Part shown: positions 7,401 to 12,167 of the stretch, piece after piece
Layout of the letters: every line of letters begins with the position of its first letter
How positions within the stretch are numbered: position 1 is the first letter of the stretch
NCBI GenBank assembly: GCA_030040395.1
Contig: JASHTU010000268.1
Coordinates: forward strand, 1 to 15,244
Source: Acidobacteriaceae bacterium
Lineage (GTDB): Bacteria > Acidobacteriota > Terriglobia > Terriglobales > Acidobacteriaceae
Length of the DNA: 15,244 nucleotides
Direction: 5' to 3'
Position numbers and translations under genes: made by a program
The notes under the pieces: model-generated
What the model was told of the DNA's origin: nothing
Seen by the model: the letters and a program-made list of their open reading frames with translations, nothing else
Databases searched by the model: none

Positions 7401-8295
7401 TCATCTGCCGCGTAACTTCTTCAAAAATGTCATCCACGCGCGCCAGATTCTGTTTGGCGCTCTCCAGGCATAGCTCCGCCAGCCGCTTCTTTGTCTTGAA
7501 GCGCGTAACCCCCGCCGCTTCTTCGATAATCGCTCGCCGCTCGTACGGCTTCGAGCTGAGCAGTTGCCCAATTCGCTCCTGCCCGATGATCGCGTAGCTC
7601 TCTGGTCCCAGCCCCGTGCCCATGAAGATGTCTTGAATGTCGCGCAGCCGGCACAGCTTGCCGTTGAGCAGATACTCGCTTTCGCCCGTCCGGAACAGGC
7701 GGCGCGTGATAACAATTTCGCCTTTTCGCGGCGTCGAATGAAACTTTCGCCGCCGGATTTTAAGCACCACCCCCTGCGGCCCGGCGGCTGCCTGCGGCTG
7801 GATCGTGCTCGGCTCAAACGCCGCGGTCGGCGCGCCTTCCGGTCGGGGAGCCTTTTCTCCGGACTCTTCTTCCTGTCCCGGCGCCTCCTGCCCCGGCTGC
7901 TCAGCCGCGATAATTTCCTCGGCCTCGGCCGCCTGCGTGCGCCGGAGTTCCTCTTCGTCCCAATCCTCTCGGCCTTCCGGCTCGACCACCACCTCCGGCT
8001 CAACCGGCTCCGGCCCCTCGTATGCCTCCGGATCGACCATGGTCAGGGTTACTTCCGCCATGCCCAACGCTTTGCGTTCCCGCGCCCCGGTAAAGATCAC
8101 ATCCTGCATGTGCGTGCCGCGCAAGCTCTTAGCGCTCTGCTCGCCCAATACCCAGCTCAACCCGTCGAGGATGTTCGATTTTCCGCATCCGTTTGGTCCC
8201 ACCACCACGGCGATCCCCACGCCCCCCACGGTCAGTTCCGTGCGGTCGCAAAAGCTTTTGAACCCGAGGATGTGGATCTTCTTTAATTTCAGCAT
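4429..8295 (-). CDS. smc: Chromosome segregation ATPase SMC
   Basis: A full 1288-aa SMC protein, the core of the condensin complex that with ScpA/ScpB compacts and separates chromosomes. Domains in order: N-terminal head with Walker A GPNGCGKSN (33-41), KSLRG R-loop (56-60), and Q-loop region IIGQERIGQLLSSKP; a first long coiled coil (about 265-590); a hinge (about 598-765) ending with HNATVTGGKP; a second coiled coil to about 1080; and the C-terminal head with the signature LLLSGGEKS (1187-1195), Walker B CALDEVDAALDE (1214-1225) and switch His 1249 in VVTHS. It is about 100 residues longer than Bacillus SMC. The excess is largely an acidic, Pro/Glu/Ala-rich insertion at residues about 90-190 inside the N-terminal head. 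A GGAG six bases ahead supports the start at 8295. It is preceded by its own promoter and stands alone; scpA/scpB are not in the window. Confidence 0.97.
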   Translation of the reverse strand: MLKLKKIHILGFKSFCDRTELTVGGVGIAVVVGPNGCGKSNILDGLSWVLGEQSAKSLRGTHMQDVIFTGARERKALGMAEVTLTMVDPEAYEGPEPVEPEVVVEPEGREDWDEEELRRTQAAEAEEIIAAEQPGQEAPGQEEESGEKAPRPEGAPTAAFEPSTIQPQAAAGPQGVVLKIRRRKFHSTPRKGEIVITRRLFRTGESEYLLNGKLCRLRDIQDIFMGTGLGPESYAIIGQERIGQLLSSKPYERRAIIEEAAGVTRFKTKKRLAELCLESAKQNLARVDDIFEEVTRQMNSLKRQAAKAERFAAVREELRARLRVVLASRMAAMDAEQARLDAENAALTEQINAWAAEITTSEANQHTLTERGYALDAEGEATRNRANEAAVELERATARERGNTERMGELETRIAAAGAELEQTQTQLAGIAEERAQQRSFLETAAGEARAFRQMVEARQQEARSAADEVFGAERELEVNRRHVMHLLTLTGNARNHMAQAEESLAALDREAERLHAEMGQARNEQENLSVETARGQERYASATEALQRLEGEMAGLRESLQAKRAAEATQRALANQLRGEEAAAAGRRDSLQALIRNHGYSTDTVRKLLKPGALGHGMAPVGTLADFLEVSGEHERVVDEFLREELNYVVVESWGIAEEGVRLLKTSDGRATFLIHNNAQGELFDPGTETIEASGVLPLRDAIKVLNGFGRSLEGILPKLRHGYLVERPEAAQRLASQYAYGYFLTPEGECFHNATVTGGKPASEGPLALKRDLRETENRLAKLEAGVAQAETEAGALTQAIEELTTQLEAQGAERRQAETEAANLGATLKQMQVEGQRIERRLQEWAAQATRNKDACEAKRQSIAAKSEETARLEAEHAQAEAGLDALQTQLDELRRKREGLQQEAAQVTAKLAGLEERRRGAEAAFQRIDRLHADLERRVLAVERQRTEAAAEREQRMAENAVLAERKEQLAEARAGALAAAQTIAAQGQALRQELAELETQLKAARAALDQLREDRASRSNELAKLHADLEHLEASCLAEVNVEAQVLRGDADLARMVGDELAAEEETCRELRQRLEQMGPVNMMALDEYKETAERHGFLDTQRKDLIESIENTQETIKEIDQISRAKFDEAFARINENFGRVFAGLFQGGQAFLRVTDAENQAESGLEIVVSPPGKKLQNVLLLSGGEKSLTALALLVAIFQFRPSPFCALDEVDAALDETNVGRFADLMRTLGRETQFLVVTHSKRMMQAADMIYGVTMQEPGVSKIVSVRLGRREAQRATA

Positions 8296-8396
8296 CTTTA
8301 CTCCGGAATGTTGGGTCTGGAAACGCTGCTTGTTCGAATCGCCGCGGCCATCCTTCCTGCGCGCTCGACATGCCGAAAATCTGCCGCTTGATACAG

Positions 8397-8425
8397 ACTC
8401 TACGGAGCCGGAAGCAGAGGGTCAA
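8397..8425 (-). promoter_or_regulatory. Candidate sigma-70 promoter of smc
   Basis: TTGACC (8425-8420), a 17-bp spacer, then TAGAGT (8402-8397), giving a leader of roughly 95 nt. The rest of the 329-bp gap 8296-8624 holds no convincing gene, only this promoter, an isolated TATAGT at 8478-8473 and the terminator of the Fe-S carrier gene. Confidence 0.58.
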
Positions 8426-8566
8426 CGCCGCTAGGCTCCGGTTTTTGTGGATAAAGCAGGCCCGAACTCGCCACTATAAAAAATCTCTGGAAATCCGCGC
8501 CGAATCGCAACCAAAAACCGCAAAAACATCCTTCCGGGAACCTGGATATTCACCCATGAAACGCAT

Positions 8567-8601
8567 AAAGGCCCGCCCCCCACTCGGAGGACGGGCCCTT
8601 T
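8567..8601 (-). terminator. Hairpin terminator after the Fe-S carrier gene
   Basis: AAAGGGCCCGTCC and GG-GCGGGCCTTT pair with one bulge across a short loop, 24 bp past the stop at 8625. The U tract is only three bases, so efficiency is uncertain. Confidence 0.6.
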
Positions 8602-8624
8602 GGTCAATCTTCCTGGCCTCGCCG

Positions 8625-8999
8625 TTATACGTTGAACGAAGATCCGCAGCCGCAGGTCGACTTCACCTGGGGGTTATCGAACTTGAATCCGGCCGCCTCC
8701 AGCGTCTCCACGTAATCCACCGTGCACCCTTGCAGGTACATCAGCGACGTGGCGTCGATGAACACCTTCAAATCGTCAAAATTGAAGACCTTGTCCATCA
8801 TTCCGCTCTGGTTCTCGAAAGCCATCGAGTATTGAAAGCCGGAGCATCCTCCGCCCACGACGCCAATCCGAAGACCAGCGGGAATTGGGTCCTGCGTCGC
8901 CATAATCTCCCGCACCTTGGCGATAGCCGTAGGGGTCAGGGTGAGCGGTGGCGTCTTTTTTGGGGTTTCCTGTTCCGGTGCGGCGGTCACTGTGGCCAT
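8625..8999 (-). CDS. erpA: A-type iron-sulfur carrier protein (ErpA/IscA/SufA family)
   Basis: A 124-aa protein of the HesB/IscA family. The three conserved ligand cysteines are present: Cys 52 in GGGCSGFQY, and Cys 116 and Cys 118 in STCGCGSSF near the C-terminus. An additional Cys 92 in YLQGCTVDY sits where ErpA-like proteins usually have Gly or Ser. These carriers receive Fe-S clusters from the ISC or SUF scaffold and pass them to apo-enzymes in the cytoplasm. The GGGCSGFQY and STCGCGSSF wording fits ErpA best, but IscA or SufA cannot be excluded without a tree. The start at 8999 is chosen for GGGAG six bases upstream; ATG codons further up give extra N-terminal residues with no family support. 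The N-terminus has a 15-20 residue low-complexity lead. No isc or suf partners are adjacent. Confidence 0.93.
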   Translation of the reverse strand: MATVTAAPEQETPKKTPPLTLTPTAIAKVREIMATQDPIPAGLRIGVVGGGCSGFQYSMAFENQSGMMDKVFNFDDLKVFIDATSLMYLQGCTVDYVETLEAAGFKFDNPQVKSTCGCGSSFNV

Positions 9000-9282
9000 T
9001 GACATCTCCCATCTCGTGAATGGATTGTTCGCTATTCTCAATGTACAGCCCTTGGGGCGCACACCACAAGCCTATTCACGTTTCTCCCTTTGGATGCGGC
9101 TGCCGGCGGGAAGGTCGCAGCCCTCCGTTGCTTACCAGGCAACCTTTGCAGAAAATTTTGATTCCCTATTCTCCTCGTTACGGACTATCATGATCAACCA
9201 AAAGGGTCCGGCTGATCTCGGACTGAATTTTCGCCACGCGTCTGGGATATCCGGGACCGGAAAGTCCATCGGAGGTGGAGCC

Positions 9283-9564
9283 ATGACGTTTATGCCGGTC
9301 ATGTGGGTGGTTTGGAGTCTGCTCGTTCTTGTGATGGCAGGACTGCATATTTATCGCTCCAATCTGACCAAAGATGAAGAGGATCAGATTTTTCTGGACG
9401 ACTCATTTGACCACGAGAGAAACGCGCAGGCGGCGATCGTCGCTAAAGTGAACAAGGTCGAGCCTATCTTGAAAGTCGCCTACTGGCTCGTCGCCGCCAT
9501 GACGGTGATTGTGATCGCTTACTACGTGCGGGACATTTTGGTCCATCTCAATATCCTTAGCTAA
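9283..9564 (+). CDS. Small two-TM membrane protein, DEEDQ family, copy 1 (unknown function)
   Basis: Encodes 93 residues with one transmembrane helix at each end (about 5-23 and 66-84) and a charged loop between them holding LTKDEEDQIFLDDSF and QAAIVAKVNKVEP. The start at 9283 is supported by GGAGG seven bases upstream and by alignment of the N-terminus (MTFMPVMW) with the second copy at 9778-10050 (MPFVPAMW). An in-frame ATG at 9190 has no RBS. By eye about 43 of 90 positions are identical between the copies. I do not recognise a named family. It is divergent from the Fe-S carrier gene and convergent with its paralog. A membrane-anchored protein with a conserved inter-helix segment suggests a partner-binding or regulatory role, but this is speculation. 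Confidence 0.85.
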   Translation: MTFMPVMWVVWSLLVLVMAGLHIYRSNLTKDEEDQIFLDDSFDHERNAQAAIVAKVNKVEPILKVAYWLVAAMTVIVIAYYVRDILVHLNILS

Positions 9565-9777
9565 GCAGCGTTTCGGATCCATCGACTGGACGCCGTCGCT
9601 CGTAAGGTCGAATCGAAGGTGGCGAATCTGCGCCTCGCGCGGCGCAAAGAAACGTCTTTGGCCGCGCCTTCCGCTGGCTCCCCTAACCAGGACGCGCCGC
9701 CAGCCGACGCCGCGCTGTCCCAATTCGCTTGGCCCGCACAGATGGACTTTCACGCCCATCCGCGCTGCCTGAGCCGC

Positions 9778-10050
9778 CTATCTGAACTGATTGACCATAT
9801 TCAAGATGTAGTAGCACACCACGAAAAGGCTCATCGCACACAGAACCCACAGAACTGCGTGTTCGACCGGCTCAACCTTGTTCACCTTGGCCACAATCGC
9901 GGCCTGCTCCAACCGTAAGTGCTCAAAAGATTCGTCGAGGATCAGTTGATCCTCCTCGTCGCGGCTTAGTCTCGAAATATAAAGCTTCAGCGCGCTAAAC
10001 AGCAGAACCAGTGCGCCCCAAATCGTCCACATCGCAGGTACAAATGGCAT
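9778..10050 (-). CDS. Small two-TM membrane protein, DEEDQ family, copy 2 (unknown function)
   Basis: Encodes 90 residues, paralogous to the protein at 9283-9564 and pointing toward it. The architecture is the same: TM1 at about 5-23, then LSRDEEDQLILDESFEH, the identical 13-residue block QAAIVAKVNKVEP at 49-61, and TM2 at about 66-84. The strongest conservation is in the loop, not in the membrane helices, arguing for selection on an interaction or binding surface. The start is backed by GAGGTG four bases upstream. The 213-bp gap between the convergent stops holds a 6-bp hairpin (TGCGCC / GGCGCA, 9629-9646) without a U tract. Function unknown. Confidence 0.85.
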   Translation of the reverse strand: MPFVPAMWTIWGALVLLFSALKLYISRLSRDEEDQLILDESFEHLRLEQAAIVAKVNKVEPVEHAVLWVLCAMSLFVVCYYILNMVNQFR

Positions 10051-10582
10051 CCTTCACCTCGGAGTCGTGTATTCCCCCTTGGGACCTCTCGCCGCTCTAT
10101 AGCTGTGACCACGTGATCCCCAAAAGTCCCACGCGGCGCGCTCCCAGTCTCGACCAGGAAAACCTGGAAAAGCGCAAATCCACCCCACCACGAGGCTAGC
10201 CGGCTTGGCAAACGGTCCTGTGCAAGAGATTTTTTCTTGCCCTTGCAAGGGGTCTTCCGGGGATCGATCATAGCTTCCGCGGGTCAACTTTCATGGTGAT
10301 AGCAATCACACGCGTGTCGAGAGCGATCCTATGGAACTTCACCAACCAGCGTGATCTTCATCCGCTGAAGCGCGAGCGCGCGGTGCCGGCCTTATGGCTC
10401 GCCGACGGCGCCGAAAGATGCCGCCTACGCCCAAGCGCAGTGGTTTTCAGCAAAGCGGATGGATGTGGAGCGTGCGCATCATTTCAACGCGCGAGCGTCA
10501 GCCATGCCCGGTGCGCCCGGAGTCTCGCGCTGAGCTTGCGCCGCTCCAACATTTCTCGTTCGGCTCAGCCGCGGAGGAACGC
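10051..10582. other. Non-coding stretch upstream of the second DEEDQ gene
   Basis: No reading frame here has an RBS or recognisable protein character. Frames at 10293-10658 and 10394-10690 are Arg/Ser/Ala-rich and look like chance. Two small symmetric motifs lie side by side about 175-200 bp upstream of the DEEDQ start: GCAAGA / TCTTGC around a T-rich loop (10222-10240) and the perfect palindrome CCTTGCAAGG (10241-10250). They could be an operator, but nothing ties them to a regulator. Confidence 0.5.
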
Positions 10583-10605
10583 AAAAAAGGGAAGGGAAGT
10601 CTTCC
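10583..10605 (-). terminator. Possible back-up terminator behind the small RNA
   Basis: On the minus strand GGAAG and CTTCC pair over a 6-nt loop and are followed by C and six T. It lies a few bases beyond the main terminator of the small RNA, consistent with tandem terminators. The stem is short. Confidence 0.4.
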
Positions 10606-10610
10606 GGCAC

Positions 10611-10646
10611 AAAAAAACGGCACGAACGTTGAAGCTGTTCGTGCCG
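10611..10646 (-). terminator. Strong intrinsic terminator (third hairpin of the small RNA)
   Basis: A perfect 10-bp stem with a 9-nt loop (10618-10646) followed directly by T7 (10617-10611) on the minus strand. It is the clearest Rho-independent terminator in the window. Confidence 0.9.
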
Positions 10647-10709
10647 GGAGGCCAGTGACGCAAACTGCTCCCGGTTGGAGGTGGTTTTGACCGCCCTCAC
10701 AACCGGAAT
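10611..10709 (-). ncRNA. Candidate novel small RNA with three consecutive hairpins
   Basis: About 99 nt on the minus strand. The predicted start is A10709, six bases after an extended -10 box. Hairpin 1 (10706-10671) pairs CCGGTTG with CAACCGG, with inner GAGG/CCTC and GGT/ACC helices closing a CAAA loop. Hairpin 2 (10672-10646) pairs GGGAG with CTCCC and CAGT with ACTG around TTGCGTC. Hairpin 3 (10646-10618) is a perfect 10-bp stem CGGCACGAAC / GTTCGTGCCG followed by seven T, an ideal intrinsic terminator. Hairpin ends abut or overlap by a few bases, so some pairs are mutually exclusive. No protein-coding frame explains it, and the upstream gene (carbinolamine dehydratase) has its own hairpin right after its stop, so this is not simply that gene's 3' UTR. 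It does not look like 6S, SRP, tmRNA or RNase P RNA by length or motifs. Acidobacterial Rfam motifs such as Acido-1 and Acido-Lenti-1 cannot be excluded by eye. Confidence 0.72.
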
Positions 10710-10715
10710 AAATAC

Positions 10716-10743
10716 ACGATAGCATAGATTCGGAAGAATGCAA
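10716..10743 (-). promoter_or_regulatory. Promoter of the candidate small RNA (extended -10, AT-rich upstream)
   Basis: On the minus strand TTGCAT (10743-10738), a 16-bp spacer, then TGC-TATCGT (10724-10716), an extended -10. Immediately upstream (about 10744-10770) is an AT-rich run including A7 and TTT tracts, resembling an UP element as seen at stable-RNA promoters. The -35 match is only partial. Confidence 0.55.
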
Positions 10744-11049
10744 ATACAAAATTCCAAATTTTTTTAGACCCAAGCCCCATTTGTGCAAAATAGTCGCCGA
10801 GATCCTCTATCCTTCCACAGACCTCCGCGTCAGGAGCCGCTCTGTTTTCCTATTAACGTATCTATTATCAATATATTAAAGTCGAAGATCGGCAAGCGCG
10901 AACGGAAACGCACGCGCCTGTCGCGCCCCGCGCGCCAAGTACGCCCCTCTCTCCACACATCCGATCTCATACCATATCGTGATACATTAAGACCCTTTCG
11001 CCGCCAAGCGTGCCCAAAAACCAAGGAAATCCAGATTTTGGGATCTTAC
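10744..11049. other. Intergenic stretch without a recognisable gene
   Basis: I see no gene here. Besides the AT-rich run next to the small RNA promoter there is a second AT-rich patch at about 10848-10880 (contains AATATATT) and a GC-rich patch at about 10905-10940. TATC-GT-GATA at 10975-10984 is a weak palindrome with no clear role. Confidence 0.5.
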
Positions 11050-11073
11050 CCTGAGCCTTCTGTTTGCCTGGAA

Positions 11074-11108
11074 ACGGTCCATCCAGCGATTTATCCCTGA
11101 CGGACCGT
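11074..11108 (-). terminator. Hairpin at the end of the carbinolamine dehydratase gene
   Basis: ACGGTCC (11108-11102) pairs with GGACCGT (11080-11074), with an inner CAG/CTG, and is followed by TTT on the minus strand, six bases after the stop codon. An outer 7-bp helix, CCTGAGC / GCTCAGG (11119-11113 with 11056-11050), encloses it and covers the stop codon. Confidence 0.55.
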
Positions 11109-11114
11109 GAGAGC

Positions 11115-11393
11115 TCAGGCGGCTTTTCCAGCCTGGGCAGCCAGCTCGAAGTCCTTGTCTGTCAGCCCGCCGGCATCGTGGGTGGTGAGCGCCAGGCGAA
11201 CTCGGTTGTACCGGATGTCGATGTCGGGATGGTGCCCGGCCTGCTCGGCTAGCTCGCCCACGTTGTTCACAAAACGCAGAGCGGCGCGGAAGTCGGCGAA
11301 TTGGAAGGTGCGCACCAGTTCGCCGGCCTCGACCCGCCAACCCTGCAGGTTACGTAACCGCGATTCGATGTTTTCAGCAGTGAGGGAAGGCAT
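11115..11393 (-). CDS. Pterin-4a-carbinolamine dehydratase (EC 4.2.1.96)
   Basis: A 92-aa protein, normal length for the family. It carries the signature HHPD at 54-57, followed by the expected Y-x-x-V-x-L region and THDAGGLTDKD at 71-81. The enzyme dehydrates 4a-hydroxytetrahydropterin to quinonoid dihydropterin, recycling the pterin cofactor of aromatic amino acid hydroxylases. Some bacterial homologues lie outside such pathways, and no phenylalanine hydroxylase gene is in the window. The start at 11393 is firm: AAGGAG six bases upstream. It follows the MarR gene on the same strand after 238 bp, so co-transcription is possible but not shown. The 3' end runs directly into a nested hairpin. 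Confidence 0.93.
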   Translation of the reverse strand: MPSLTAENIESRLRNLQGWRVEAGELVRTFQFADFRAALRFVNNVGELAEQAGHHPDIDIRYNRVRLALTTHDAGGLTDKDFELAAQAGKAA

Positions 11394-11418
11394 TGTCTGC
11401 TCCTTAACCAGATTTTGA

Positions 11419-11442
11419 CGTGATTTTGGGCGTGATCTCGGG
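11419..11442. repeat. Tandem 12-bp imperfect repeat ahead of the dehydratase gene
   Basis: CGTGATTTTGGG and CGTGATCTCGGG are adjacent and match at 10 of 12 positions. Further upstream TTGATCC occurs twice with an 11-bp period (11468-11474, 11479-11485), next to the palindrome CCCCCGGGGG (about 11484-11493). Helical-turn spacing would suit a regulator, but no factor can be named. Confidence 0.45.
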
Positions 11443-11631
11443 CGCGGTCTTTTGCTCGACCTCCCGATTGATCCAGGGTTGATCCCCCGGGGGTCGATCT
11501 CGCGATCCCTTGCAAGACCACTGTACTCCCAATTCGGGACACACTCAGCCCGGGAAACTCTCAGCATGACGCCAAACTTCATCCCTGCAAGCAGCCCCCG
11601 TGCCCGTCCTGCCGGCGCGGGCATCCTCGTC

Positions 11632-12078
11632 TCATCCCCATCGCGCCTCCAGCCGCCGAACCAGGCGGAGCATTTCAGCGAGCGCGTTCTTGCCGATCTC
11701 CGCCTCGAATTCCTTTTGCAGCTTGTCGAAAGCGGCAATCACGCGCACCGCGCACCGCTTCCCGTGCGGCTTGAGCGTAAGTTGAAACGCCCGCGCATCC
11801 TCGGAATCGATCCGCCGCTGCAAAAATCCTTTGGCTTCGAGCGACGTGATGCAATGGCTCACGTTGCCCCGTGTGGTCCCAAAGGTCTCGGCCAATTGAG
11901 AGGGCTTGACCAGCCGCGGCGCCTCGAAAAACAACGCCGCCAGCGTCAACCCTTCAAGAAAACTCAGGCCATCGCCGGCCAAAGCCCGCGTGGCCAGCCC
12001 TTCGAACCGCCGCGCCGCGCGGCTCACGGCAAACATGGGGCTTTCCTGGAGAAAAGCGTCGATGCGCATCGTCTGCAT
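11632..12078 (-). CDS. MarR-family winged-helix transcriptional regulator
   Basis: A 148-aa regulator. The winged HTH spans about residues 56-105: SQLAETFGTTRGNVSHCITS gives the helix pair with recognition helix around 69-80, then the wing RRIDSEDARAFQLTLKPHG with the family's D-x-x-D-x-R-like pattern. Flanking helices at both ends should form the dimer interface. MarR dimers usually repress their own gene and a neighbour, and release DNA on ligand binding or Cys oxidation. Cys 76 and Cys 109 are present, but a redox role is unproven. The ATG at 12078 has no Shine-Dalgarno and sits only a few bases after the operator-like repeat, so the mRNA may be leaderless. It is divergent from the TonB-dependent receptor gene, its most likely target. 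Confidence 0.9.
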   Translation of the reverse strand: MQTMRIDAFLQESPMFAVSRAARRFEGLATRALAGDGLSFLEGLTLAALFFEAPRLVKPSQLAETFGTTRGNVSHCITSLEAKGFLQRRIDSEDARAFQLTLKPHGKRCAVRVIAAFDKLQKEFEAEIGKNALAEMLRLVRRLEARWG

Positions 12079-12082
12079 TACG

Positions 12083-12103
12083 ATAGTTTACTGATAAAAC
12101 TAT
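12083..12103. promoter_or_regulatory. Probable MarR operator between marR-type gene and TonB receptor gene
   Basis: A perfect inverted repeat, ATAGTTT (12083-12089) and AAACTAT (12097-12103), with a 7-bp centre (ACTGATA). Size and symmetry fit a MarR dimer site. It overlaps weak promoter boxes for the regulator (TTGTGT, 16 bp, TAAACT on the minus strand) and lies 65 bp ahead of the receptor start, so binding could repress both genes. Confidence 0.72.
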
Positions 12104-12167
12104 TTAACACAACACAAAATCGTTCTTGAATGCTTGGCCCATCGGCGTTCATCCTGGAATCGAACCT

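Noticed and set aside
9190..9282. Extended N-terminus of the first DEEDQ protein
   Set aside because: No RBS at 9190, and the paralog aligns from the ATG at 9283.
10293..10690. Overlapping plus-strand frames that could encode basic proteins
   Set aside because: No Shine-Dalgarno, no recognisable family, and they run into the small RNA and its terminator on the other strand.
12079..12167. Cobalamin riboswitch ahead of the BtuB-like receptor
   Set aside because: The gap is only about 90 bp and AT-rich, with a MarR-type palindrome and no room or motif for a B12 aptamer.
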